From JAWKWH01 sp041397625 (GTDB taxonomy: Bacteria > Pseudomonadota > Alphaproteobacteria > Rhizobiales > Rhizobiaceae): 64,000 nucleotides of DNA. The stretch's first letter is position 1; each line of letters starts with the position of its first letter. The stretch covers positions 186,001-250,000 of the forward strand of contig JAWKWH010000002.1 in NCBI GenBank assembly GCA_041397625.1, written 5' to 3'. The translations under genes and the position numbers were made by a program. Below are positions 1-7,586 of the stretch, piece after piece. The notes beneath the pieces are model-generated. The model was not told where the DNA came from and searched no databases. It worked only from the letters and a program-made list of their open reading frames with translations.

Positions 1-1236
1 GAGGAAGCGGCGATCGTCTACGCGGTGGAAACGACCGAGCAGAAGGCGCTGGAAAGCCAGATGGCCCAGAGCCAGAAGATGCAGGCCGTCGGCCAGCTCG
101 CCGGCGGCATAGCGCATGATTTCAACAATGTGCTGACCGCGATCATCATGGCGTCGGACCTGCTCTTGACCAACCACCGGCCATCCGACCCGTCCTTCCC
201 GGACATCATGAACATCAAGCAGAACGCCAACCGCGCCGCCTCGCTGGTGCGCCAGCTGCTGGCGTTCTCGCGCCGCCAGACGCTGCGGCCGGAAGTGCTC
301 AACCTGACCGACGTGCTCGCCGACCTGCGCATGCTGCTGACGCGGCTTGCCGGCAACAATGTCAAGGTGGAGATCGAGCATGGGCGGGACCTGTGGCCGG
401 TACGCGCCGATATCGGCCAGCTCGAGCAGGTGATCGTCAACCTCGTGGTCAATGCGCGCGACGCCATGCCGGAGGGCGGCAGCCTGTCGATCCGCACGTC
501 GAATGTCGACGAGGCGCAGTGCGCGAAATTCGCCCACCACCGCGAGCTGGTTGCCGGCGAATATGCGCTGATCGAGGTCGAGGACAACGGCACCGGCATC
601 AAGCCGGACGTGCTGAAGAAGATCTTCGAGCCGTTCTTCACCACCAAGGATGTCGGCAAGGGTACCGGCCTCGGCCTGTCGATGGTCTACGGCATCATCA
701 AGCAGACCGGCGGTTTCATCTTCGCCGATTCCGAGGAAGGCGAGGGGTCAACCTTCCGGATATTCCTGCCGCGCCACATCGAGGGCGCGGACCCGGTCGG
801 CGACGGGACCGCCACTTCTGCGGCCGAAGTAAAAAAACCGGCCGAACCGGTCAACCGGGACCTGTCGGGATCGGCCACCGTACTACTGGTCGAGGACGAG
901 GACGCGGTGCGCATGGGCGGCGTGCGCGCGCTTACCTCGCGCGGCTACACCGTGCACGAGGCGTCGTCCGGCGTCGAGGCGCTGGAAGTGTTCGCCGAAC
1001 TGGACGGCGCCATCGACATCGTCGTCTCCGACGTGGTGATGCCGGAAATGGACGGTCCGACGCTGCTCGGCGAACTGCGCAAGGTGCAACCCGACATCAA
1101 GTTCATTTTCGTGTCCGGCTATGCCGAGGACGCCTTTGCCAAGAACCTGCCCGAAGACGCCAAGTTCGGCTTCCTGCCCAAGCCGTTCTCGCTGAAGCAG
1201 CTGGCGACGGTGGTCAAGGAAATGCTGGAGGAATGA
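1..1236 (+). CDS. cckA: Hybrid histidine kinase CckA, 3' part only
   Basis: This is the C-terminal 411 residues of a hybrid sensor kinase; the reading frame is open to the first base of the window, so the N-terminal membrane and PAS region lies outside. The phospho-accepting histidine is in GGIAHDFNNVLTA (His codon 115-117). It is followed by an ATPase domain with N box NLVVNARDAMPEGG, G1 VEDNGTGI and G2 GKGTGLGLS. A receiver domain fills the last ~120 residues (acidic pocket VEDED, phospho-site in VVSDVVMPEMDG, lysine in PKPF). The H-box and C-terminal receiver match CckA, which phosphorylates CtrA through ChpT to control the cell cycle in alphaproteobacteria. It overlaps the next gene by ATGA, implying translational coupling. 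Confidence 0.88.
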   Translation, partial: EEAAIVYAVETTEQKALESQMAQSQKMQAVGQLAGGIAHDFNNVLTAIIMASDLLLTNHRPSDPSFPDIMNIKQNANRAASLVRQLLAFSRRQTLRPEVLNLTDVLADLRMLLTRLAGNNVKVEIEHGRDLWPVRADIGQLEQVIVNLVVNARDAMPEGGSLSIRTSNVDEAQCAKFAHHRELVAGEYALIEVEDNGTGIKPDVLKKIFEPFFTTKDVGKGTGLGLSMVYGIIKQTGGFIFADSEEGEGSTFRIFLPRHIEGADPVGDGTATSAAEVKKPAEPVNRDLSGSATVLLVEDEDAVRMGGVRALTSRGYTVHEASSGVEALEVFAELDGAIDIVVSDVVMPEMDGPTLLGELRKVQPDIKFIFVSGYAEDAFAKNLPEDAKFGFLPKPFSLKQLATVVKEMLEE

Positions 1237-2123
1237 ACGCCCGGCCAGCGCGTCCGATCGACCATTGCGTGCTGCCGGTCGAGAGCCTGGAGACGGCGCG
1301 GGAGCGTTACACGGCGCTGGGCTTCACGATGGCGCCGCGGGCGGACCACCCGTTCGGCACCGCGAATGCCTGCATCTATTTTGCCGACAACACGTATCTG
1401 GAACCGCTGGCGGTGGTGGATGCCGAGCTTGCCGCCGAGACGGCGCTGAAGCGCAACGTGTTCGCCGTGCGCAATGCCGCCTACCGGTTCCGCAACGGGC
1501 CGGAAGGGTTTTCGGCGCTGGTCATGGGCACGGCGAATGCGCGAGCCGACCATCGCCGCTTCGTCTATTCGGGCTTGTCGGCGGGGCGGCAACTGGCGTT
1601 TTCGCGGCCGTTCACCATGCCGGACGGAACGGTCAGCGAAGCCTCGTTCCGGCTGGCGTTTGCCGCCGATCCGCGAAGCCCGGACGCGTTTTTCTTCACC
1701 TGCGAGCGGGTGAAGGCGCCGCCGGCCGGCCGCGGGGCGCTCGAACGGCATGAAAACGGCGTGACCGGCATATCGCGCGTGGTGATGTCGGAACCCTATC
1801 CGGCGGCCTTCCGGCTGCTGCTGGAGGAACTGGCACGCTCGCGGCAAACCCGCGAACACGCACACAGCATCGATGTCGAGGCTGCCAACGGCGTGCTGTC
1901 GGCTCTTGACGGAAACGCCTGCAAGGCCCAGTTCGGGATCGATATCGGCCGCGAGCGCGGCCTGCGCCTGCGCGCGATCGTATTCCGCGTCGGCGACCTT
2001 GCGGCGGCGGCGAGGCTGCTCGGCGACCGGGGCGTGGCGTTCGACGACCGCGAAGGACGTATCGTGGTACAGGCCGCGCCGGGGCAGGGCGCCGTGCTGG
2101 CATTCGAAGAGGAAGGGCAATGA
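1233..2123 (+). CDS. VOC-fold (glyoxalase-like) protein of unknown substrate
   Basis: A 296-residue protein starting PIDHCVLPVESLETARERY, the usual opening strand and helix of a vicinal-oxygen-chelate domain. A second, weaker beta-alpha module runs from about residue 170 (GVTGISRVVMSEPYPAAF) to the end, so the protein probably contains paired VOC modules like the Glyoxalase_3 group. The start ATG overlaps the cckA stop (ATGA) and its own stop overlaps kdsA the same way, so the three genes are read as a chain. A longer frame starting at 393 was rejected because its N-terminal part is a shadow of cckA. Substrate and role are unknown. Coupling to kdsA may only reflect compact packing. Confidence 0.75.
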   Translation: MNARPARPIDHCVLPVESLETARERYTALGFTMAPRADHPFGTANACIYFADNTYLEPLAVVDAELAAETALKRNVFAVRNAAYRFRNGPEGFSALVMGTANARADHRRFVYSGLSAGRQLAFSRPFTMPDGTVSEASFRLAFAADPRSPDAFFFTCERVKAPPAGRGALERHENGVTGISRVVMSEPYPAAFRLLLEELARSRQTREHAHSIDVEAANGVLSALDGNACKAQFGIDIGRERGLRLRAIVFRVGDLAAAARLLGDRGVAFDDREGRIVVQAAPGQGAVLAFEEEGQ

Positions 2124-2959
2124 CCGTACCGGACCGCTCCGTCTCCGCGGGAAACGCCGTTTTCGCCAATGACCGGCCGCTGGCGCTGATTGCCGGTCCG
2201 TGCGCGATGGAAAGCCGCCAGCACGCCTTCGACATGGCCGGGCGCCTAAACGAGATCTGCGACCGCCTCGGCATCGGGCTCGTCTACAAGTCGAGCTACG
2301 ACAAGGCCAACCGCACCTCGCTGTCGGCGGCGCGCGGCGTGGGCATGGACGAGGCGTTGACGATCTTCGCGGCGCTCAAGGACGAGTTCGGTCTGCCGGT
2401 TCTGACCGACGTTCACGGCGCCGACCACTGCGCGCCAGTGGCCGAGGTGGTCGACGTGCTGCAGATACCGGCCTTCCTGTGCCGGCAGACCGACCTCTTG
2501 GTCGCCGCGGCGCGAACCGGCAGGATCGTCAACGTCAAGAAGGGCCAGTTCCTGGCGCCCTGGGACATGAAGAACGTGGTCGACAAGATCACCGGGTCGG
2601 GCAGCAGCCGGGTAATGGTGACAGAGCGCGGCGCGTCGTTCGGCTACAACACGCTTGTGAGCGACATGCGCGCGCTGCCGATCATGGCGGAGATCGGCGC
2701 GCCGGTCATCTTCGACGCCACCCATTCGGTGCAGCAGCCGGGCGGGCGCGGCGGGTCGACCGGTGGCGAACGTCGCTTCGTCGAGACGCTGGCGCGGGCC
2801 GCTGTCGCCGTCGGCGTTGCCGGCGTGTTCATCGAAACCCACGAAAACCCCGACAGCGCGCCGTCGGACGGTCCCAACATGGTGCCGGTCGACGAATTGC
2901 CTCGCCTGCTTGAAACGCTGATGGCAATCGATCGCGTCGCCAAGGAGCGGCCCGCCTGA
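2120..2959 (+). CDS. kdsA: 3-deoxy-D-manno-octulosonate 8-phosphate synthase
   Basis: The 279-residue KdsA condenses phosphoenolpyruvate with arabinose 5-phosphate to Kdo-8-phosphate, the first committed step to the Kdo sugar of lipopolysaccharide. Family blocks visible in order are LIAGPCAMES, KSSYDKANRTS, TDVHG, NVKKGQFLAPWDM, TERGASFGYNTLV, FDATHSVQQPG and ETHENPDSAPSDGPNM. The cysteine in GPCAMES is the position that separates metal-dependent KdsA (Cys) from metal-independent KdsA (Asn), so this enzyme should need a divalent metal; that is inferred from family knowledge. Length is normal. It starts inside the stop of the upstream VOC gene. An eno gene downstream is the usual rhizobial neighbour, here separated by an oxygenase gene. 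Confidence 0.95.
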   Translation: MTVPDRSVSAGNAVFANDRPLALIAGPCAMESRQHAFDMAGRLNEICDRLGIGLVYKSSYDKANRTSLSAARGVGMDEALTIFAALKDEFGLPVLTDVHGADHCAPVAEVVDVLQIPAFLCRQTDLLVAAARTGRIVNVKKGQFLAPWDMKNVVDKITGSGSSRVMVTERGASFGYNTLVSDMRALPIMAEIGAPVIFDATHSVQQPGGRGGSTGGERRFVETLARAAVAVGVAGVFIETHENPDSAPSDGPNMVPVDELPRLLETLMAIDRVAKERPA

Positions 2960-2985
2960 AACCGGTGGACGGCAAGGAAAAAACA

Positions 2986-3019
2986 CCGCCGGGCTGCCAA
3001 TACACGGCAAGCCCGGCGG
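2986..3019. terminator. Strong GC hairpin after kdsA, possible terminator
   Basis: CCGCCGGGC-T-GCC pairs with GGC-AA-GCCCGGCGG around a 7-nt loop, 27 nt after the kdsA stop. On the plus strand no T-run follows. A run of six A lies just upstream (2978-2983), giving a T-run on the minus strand. It may stop kdsA transcripts as a bare hairpin or act in the other direction. Confidence 0.45.
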
Positions 3020-3250
3020 CGTCGACAGACGGTCCCGTTTGATCGCGGTGCCGCGGCGCTCGCTCGAAGCCGGGTTCCCGCAGGCGGTCTGTTGCCCGCT
3101 TTGCCCGGCGCCCATCCCGCGAGCGCCCGATTCTGGCCTCATTCTACCGTCGCGGCCGAAACCGATCACGTCACGATTATTGACAATGGATTTCAGATTG
3201 CGAAGTTGACCCGCGACGCCTCCGCGCACCGCGGATCTGGGAGCATGGCG

Positions 3251-4231
3251 ATGAATGGATTTCCGGTCTTCGATCTGGGCGCGTTCGAGCGATCCGATGC
3301 GGCCGAGAAGGCCGAACTCGGCAGAACGCTCGACCGGATTTGCCGCGAGACCGGTTTTTTGGCGATCTCCGGCCATGCCGTGCCGCAGGAAGCGATCGAG
3401 GCGATCTTCCAGGTGACGAGAGCTTTCTTCGACCTGCCGCCTGAAACCAAGGACAAGAGCCGCGCGCCCTATCCGGGCTATCCTTACGGTTATCTCGGGC
3501 CGGGAGCGGAAGCGCTGGCCAAGTCGAAGAATGTCGAAACGCCGCCCGACCTGAAGGAGAGTTTCAACGGCGGGCCGCTCGGCGTGCCCGACGGGCTCGA
3601 CGACGAGGATGCGCTGTCGTTCTGCTACGCGGCGACGATCTGGCCCGAAGCGCCGGCGGATTTCCGTCCGGTATGGGAGCGCTACTATCGGGCGATGGAG
3701 CAGTTGGCGGTGCGCATCATGCGGGCGTTCGCCGTCGCGCTCGGCCTTCCGGAAACCTATTTCGATAGTTTCATCGACCAGCCGATCAGCGCGCTGAGGG
3801 CGCTCAACTATCCGCATCAGCAAGGCGCGATCGCCGAACCTGGCCAACAGCGCGCCGGCGCGCATACCGACTATGGCAGCCTGACCATCCTGATGCCCGA
3901 GACCGGCACGCGCGGGCTGGAGATCCTGGCGCCCGGCGGCGAATGGATCGAGGTGCCGCCGGTGGCGAACGCCTTCGTCATCAATATCGGCGACTTGATG
4001 GCGCTTTGGACCAATGACCGCTGGGTCTCGACGCTGCACCGGGTGGTCAATCCGCGCGACGGCGGCAAGGACAGCAACCGCCGCCAGTCGATGGCGTTCT
4101 TCCACCAGCCGAACTGGTTTGCCGAGATCGCCTGTCTCGATATCTGCCTGGAGCCGGGCGAGGCAGCGAAGTACGAGCCGGTACTGTCCGGCCCCTATCT
4201 GATGGGAAAATTCCGCTCGACGGTGTCGTGA
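3251..4231 (+). CDS. 2-oxoglutarate/Fe(II)-dependent oxygenase, isopenicillin N synthase-like
   Basis: About 326 residues with the two-part layout of the plant-type/IPNS-like non-haem iron dioxygenases: an N-terminal DIOX_N region (FPVFDLGAF, GFLAISGHAVPQE) and a C-terminal jelly roll. The iron ligands are visible as HTDYGS (HxD) and the distal His in STLHRVVNP. The 2-oxoglutarate-binding Arg-Ser pair is in NRRQSMAFF. The substrate cannot be read from sequence. The frame is open back to 3092, but the extra residues look like translated intergenic DNA. A GGGAG at 3239-3243 sits 7 nt before the ATG at 3251; an ATG at 3245 is also in frame but too close to that site. It stands alone between kdsA and eno. 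Confidence 0.8.
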   Translation: MNGFPVFDLGAFERSDAAEKAELGRTLDRICRETGFLAISGHAVPQEAIEAIFQVTRAFFDLPPETKDKSRAPYPGYPYGYLGPGAEALAKSKNVETPPDLKESFNGGPLGVPDGLDDEDALSFCYAATIWPEAPADFRPVWERYYRAMEQLAVRIMRAFAVALGLPETYFDSFIDQPISALRALNYPHQQGAIAEPGQQRAGAHTDYGSLTILMPETGTRGLEILAPGGEWIEVPPVANAFVINIGDLMALWTNDRWVSTLHRVVNPRDGGKDSNRRQSMAFFHQPNWFAEIACLDICLEPGEAAKYEPVLSGPYLMGKFRSTVS

Positions 4232-4302
4232 GGGCCAAAACGGGACGTGCGTGATCGCCCCTGCGGGTATCGCCGCGGGCTGAAGATCGGTTCCGGCGTG
4301 GG

Positions 4303-4463
4303 CCGCTTCGCCTCTTTGCCGGGGAGGAAACGCGAAAGCGGGAAGACGGGCGGTCGAATGGATCGCTCATCGAGGCTGTGCGGTGCGGTGCCGTGACCGC
4401 CCGTCGGCAATCTCCATTTGGGGAGGTTGCCACCGTCCCCGCCGGGCCGGTTCCAGACCCGGC
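4303..4463. ncRNA. Chain of four hairpins in the gap before eno; candidate structured RNA or leader
   Basis: The 432-nt gap 4232-4663 holds no convincing gene but has consecutive inverted repeats. They are 4303-4341 (CCGCTTCGC with GCGAAAGCGG, one bulge), 4345-4405 (an exact 11-bp pair, GACGGGCGGTC with GACCGCCCGTC), 4406-4431 (a 10-bp stem with one G-T pair, GGCAATCTCC with GGAGGTTGCC) and 4441-4463 (GCCGGG with CCCGGC). Back-to-back stems suggest an RNA that folds, either an independent small RNA or part of the eno leader. Strand is undecided and no clear promoter or T-run was found. Confidence 0.35.
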
Positions 4464-4663
4464 TTCCCTTGGAGGCGACAAGCGGATGATCGCACGGGAT
4501 TGGAGGGTGTGGACAAACCCGTTGCGAAAAGCATGGGCGCCAACTCATCCGCTTGCAGGCTGAGTTGAGTTCCGCGCAATCCGCGCTGCCGGTCATTGCC
4601 TTTTCGCCGTCATTGGATAAGACGACACGCGAAACACCCGACACCTGAAAACCGGAGCCCGCC

Positions 4664-5938
4664 ATGACCGCCATCGTCGACATTACCGGCCGCGAGATCC
4701 TCGACAGCCGCGGCAATCCCACCGTCGAGGTGGATGTCTATCTGGAAGACGGTTCGATGGGGCGGGCGGCGGTGCCGTCGGGCGCCTCGACCGGCGCCCA
4801 CGAGGCGGTGGAATTGCGCGACGGCGGCCCGCGCTATCTGGGCAAGGGCGTGCAGAAGGCCGTCGATGCCGTCAATGGCGAGATTTTCGAGGCGATCGGC
4901 GGCATGGAGGCCGAGGAACAGATCCATATCGACAATGTGATGATCGACCTCGACGGCACGCCGAACAAGGGCCGGCTTGGCGCCAACGCCGTCCTCGGCG
5001 TTTCGCTGGCGGTGGCCAAGGCGGCGGCGCAGGCTTCCGGACTGCCGCTCTACCGCTATGTCGGCGGCACGGCAGCGCACCTGCTGCCGGTGCCGATGAT
5101 GAACATCATCAATGGCGGCGCGCATGCCGACAACCCGATCGATATCCAGGAATTCATGATCATGCCGGTCGGCGCTGCGACCGTTGCCGATGCGGTGCGC
5201 ATCGGCTCGGAAGTGTTCCACACGCTGAAAAGCGGGCTGAAACAGGCGGGCCACAATACCAATGTCGGCGATGAGGGCGGTTTCGCGCCAAGCATCGAAA
5301 GCGCCGGCGCGGCGCTGGACTTCATCATGCAGTCGATCGAGAGCGCCGGCTACAAGCCGGGTGACGACGTGGCGATCGCGCTCGATTGCGCGGCGACCGA
5401 GTTCTTCAAGGACGGCAATTATGTCTACGAGGGCGAGGGCGTGACCCGCGACGCCGAAGCGCAGGCGAAATACCTCGCCAAGCTTGCCGCCGATTACCCG
5501 ATCATCTCCATCGAGGACGGCATGGCCGAGGACGACTGGGACGGCTGGAAGACGCTGACAGATTTGATCGGCGGCAAGGTGCAACTCGTCGGCGACGACC
5601 TGTTCGTGACCAATTCGGCGCGGCTGCGCGACGGCATCCGCATGGGGGTGGCCAATTCGATCCTGGTCAAGGTCAACCAGATCGGCACGCTGACCGAGAC
5701 GCTGGATGCGGTGGAGACGGCGCACAAGGCCGGCTACACGGCGGTGATGTCGCACCGCTCCGGCGAGACGGAGGATTCCACCATCGCAGACCTGGCGGTC
5801 GCCACCAATTGCGGGCAGATCAAGACCGGTTCGCTGGCGCGCTCCGACCGGCTTTCCAAATACAACCAGCTTATCCGCATCGAGGAACAGCTCGGCAGGC
5901 AGGCGGTCTATGGCGGCAGCCGGATGCTGCGCGGCTGA
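4664..5938 (+). CDS. eno: Enolase
   Basis: The 424-residue enolase interconverts 2-phosphoglycerate and phosphoenolpyruvate in glycolysis and gluconeogenesis; it is cytosolic. Signatures include REILDSRGNPTVEVDV at the N-terminus, the substrate loop SGASTGAHEAVEL, GDEGGFAP with the catalytic glutamate, metal ligands in ALDCAATEF, SIEDGMAEDDW and VGDDLFVTN, the catalytic lysine in ILVKVNQIGT, and SHRSGETED. Length is normal. The ATG follows CCGGAG at a usable distance. It supplies the PEP used by KdsA upstream and lies directly before ftsB and the pyruvate dehydrogenase genes, the standard rhizobial order. Confidence 0.97.
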   Translation: MTAIVDITGREILDSRGNPTVEVDVYLEDGSMGRAAVPSGASTGAHEAVELRDGGPRYLGKGVQKAVDAVNGEIFEAIGGMEAEEQIHIDNVMIDLDGTPNKGRLGANAVLGVSLAVAKAAAQASGLPLYRYVGGTAAHLLPVPMMNIINGGAHADNPIDIQEFMIMPVGAATVADAVRIGSEVFHTLKSGLKQAGHNTNVGDEGGFAPSIESAGAALDFIMQSIESAGYKPGDDVAIALDCAATEFFKDGNYVYEGEGVTRDAEAQAKYLAKLAADYPIISIEDGMAEDDWDGWKTLTDLIGGKVQLVGDDLFVTNSARLRDGIRMGVANSILVKVNQIGTLTETLDAVETAHKAGYTAVMSHRSGETEDSTIADLAVATNCGQIKTGSLARSDRLSKYNQLIRIEEQLGRQAVYGGSRMLRG

Positions 5939-6012
5939 GCTCCGAAAACAGCCGGCGCGTAACCGGACGTTAAGCACAATTCTGCGACAAGGTCGGCAGG
6001 AGACTTCCTGCC

Positions 6013-6342
6013 ATGTGGACGCGTCAGTACAAGAAGAGAAACACCGGAAAGTTCATCATTCCGGCGCTGTGCGCGTCGTTCCTCGCCTATTTCGGTTTTC
6101 ATGCCTTCCATGGCGAATACGGCATCTATGCGAAATACCGGCTTGAAACCGGGATCACCGAGCTGAAGGCCGAGCGCGATGCGCTGAAGAGCGAGCGCAT
6201 CGCGCTTGAACAGCGGGTACGTCTGCTGCATGATGGAACCATCGACAAGGACATGCTGGACGAGCAGGCGCGCAAGTCGCTCAACCTGTCCCATGCCGAT
6301 GAGGTGGTGATTATGCGCCCGTTTGACGATAATGCAGATTAA
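6013..6342 (+). CDS. ftsB: Cell division protein FtsB / septum formation initiator
   Basis: A 109-residue protein with the FtsB/DivIC plan: a short basic cytoplasmic start (TRQYKKRNTGK), one membrane segment at about residues 14-32, then a periplasmic coiled coil (ITELKAERDALKSERIALEQRV) and the conserved tail IDKDMLDEQARKSLNLSHADEVV. In the divisome FtsB pairs with FtsL and FtsQ and helps switch on septal wall synthesis. Its position between eno and pdhA is the classic alphaproteobacterial location. An exact inverted repeat overlaps its stop codon. The symbol rests on topology and context, because these short proteins diverge quickly. Confidence 0.85.
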   Translation: MWTRQYKKRNTGKFIIPALCASFLAYFGFHAFHGEYGIYAKYRLETGITELKAERDALKSERIALEQRVRLLHDGTIDKDMLDEQARKSLNLSHADEVVIMRPFDDNAD

Positions 6343-6359
6343 CCTGAATTCGGTTAATC
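6337..6359. promoter_or_regulatory. Perfect inverted repeat at the ftsB stop, upstream of pdhA
   Basis: GATTAACC-N7-GGTTAATC, overlapping the last bases of ftsB. No T-run follows, so an operator fits better than a terminator. It lies about 155 nt before the pdhA start in an AT-richer patch and could bind a repressor controlling the pyruvate dehydrogenase operon. No binding protein can be named from sequence. Confidence 0.4.
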
Positions 6360-6514
6360 GCAAAAGAATTCAGTAATTAGAACGATTTAGGCGCATGGCA
6401 GCTATGCTTTTTAAGAATAGGCAAGGCGCGCCGTCCGTGTTACGCAAGGGCAAGCAGGCGGGAGGCAGAAGCACCCGCAAACGATAAGCGCATTCGTTTA
6501 CAGGGAGCAAACGC

Positions 6515-7573
6515 ATGGCCGCTGCGGCGAACAAGACCACTACGCGCAAAACCTCATCGACGCGAAAATCGTCATCGGCCTCTCCGGCCGCACCCAAGAC
6601 GCCCAAACCGCTCGACTATTCCAAGGAGCAGGAGCTGTCGGCCTATCGCGACATGCTGCTGATCCGCCGCTTCGAGGAAAAGGCCGGCCAGCTCTACGGC
6701 ATGGGCTTCATCGGCGGCTTCTGCCATCTCTATATCGGCCAGGAGGCGGTGGTCACCGGCATGCAGCGCGCGCTGATAGAGGGCGACCAGCTCATCACCG
6801 GCTATCGCGACCATGGCCACATGCTGTCCTGCGGCATGAGCCCGCGCGGCGTCATGGCCGAACTGACCGGGCGCAGGGGCGGCCTGTCGAAGGGCAAGGG
6901 CGGCTCGATGCACATGTTCTCCAAGGAGAAGAACTTCTACGGCGGCCACGGCATCGTCGGCGCCCAGGTGCCGCTAGGCACCGGCCTGGCGTTTGCCAAC
7001 AAGTACCGCGGCAACAACAACATCTCGACCGCTTATTTCGGCGACGGCGCCTCCAACCAGGGCCAGGTCTACGAGAGCTTCAACATGGCCTCGCTGTGGA
7101 AGCTGCCGGTGATCTACGTCATCGAGAACAACCGCTATGCCATGGGCACCTCGACGGCGCGATCCTCGGCGGAGACCGATTTCTCGCACCGCGGCCTGTC
7201 GTTCAAGATACCGGGCATCCAGGTCGACGGCATGGATGTGCGCGCGGTCAACGCCGCCGCCGATGTCGCCGCCAAATGGTGCCGCGACGGCAACGGACCG
7301 ATCATCCTGGAAATGCTGACCTACCGCTATCGCGGCCACTCGATGTCGGACCCGGCCAAGTACCGCACCAAGGAAGAGGTGCAGAAGATGCGGGCTGAGC
7401 AGGATCCGATCGAGCAGGTCAAGCAGCGGCTGATCGAGAAGAAATGGGCCAGCGAGGACGAGCTCAAGGCGATCGACAAGGAGGTGCGCGATATCGTCGC
7501 CGACGCCGCCGAGTTCGCGCAGTCCGATCCCGAGCCGGATACGTCCGAGCTCTATACCGACATTCTGTTGTAA
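6515..7573 (+). CDS. pdhA: Pyruvate dehydrogenase E1 component, alpha subunit
   Basis: A 352-residue E1-alpha that, with PdhB, decarboxylates pyruvate using thiamine diphosphate and transfers the acetyl group to lipoyl-E2. The ThDP motif begins at GDGASNQG and ends with the NN of IENNRYAMG. The region TYRYRGHSMSDPAKYRTKEE matches the phosphorylation-loop region of E1-alpha. The first ~30 residues are low-complexity (TTTRKTSSTRKSSSASP), an extension common in alphaproteobacterial PdhA. It leads the operon pdhA-pdhB-pdhC with 13-nt gaps. The ATG has a GGGAG ribosome-binding site. Confidence 0.97.
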   Translation: MAAAANKTTTRKTSSTRKSSSASPAAPKTPKPLDYSKEQELSAYRDMLLIRRFEEKAGQLYGMGFIGGFCHLYIGQEAVVTGMQRALIEGDQLITGYRDHGHMLSCGMSPRGVMAELTGRRGGLSKGKGGSMHMFSKEKNFYGGHGIVGAQVPLGTGLAFANKYRGNNNISTAYFGDGASNQGQVYESFNMASLWKLPVIYVIENNRYAMGTSTARSSAETDFSHRGLSFKIPGIQVDGMDVRAVNAAADVAAKWCRDGNGPIILEMLTYRYRGHSMSDPAKYRTKEEVQKMRAEQDPIEQVKQRLIEKKWASEDELKAIDKEVRDIVADAAEFAQSDPEPDTSELYTDILL

Positions 7574-7586
7574 GGGAGGGCGAACG

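Noticed and set aside
393..1232. Upstream extension of the VOC protein inside cckA
   Set aside because: Arg/Gly-rich shadow of the kinase; the ATG at 1233 overlapping the cckA stop is the natural start.
3180..3208. Consensus-like TTGACA as a promoter for the oxygenase gene
   Set aside because: The -35 hexamer is perfect but no acceptable -10 lies 16-18 nt downstream.
2246..4105. 619-codon antisense frame over kdsA and the oxygenase
   Set aside because: It spans two well-supported genes on the plus strand and the intergenic hairpin; no recognisable protein.
4378..4568. Two overlapping ~61-codon frames upstream of eno
   Set aside because: They cross the hairpin stems, lack ribosome-binding sites and have no family resemblance.
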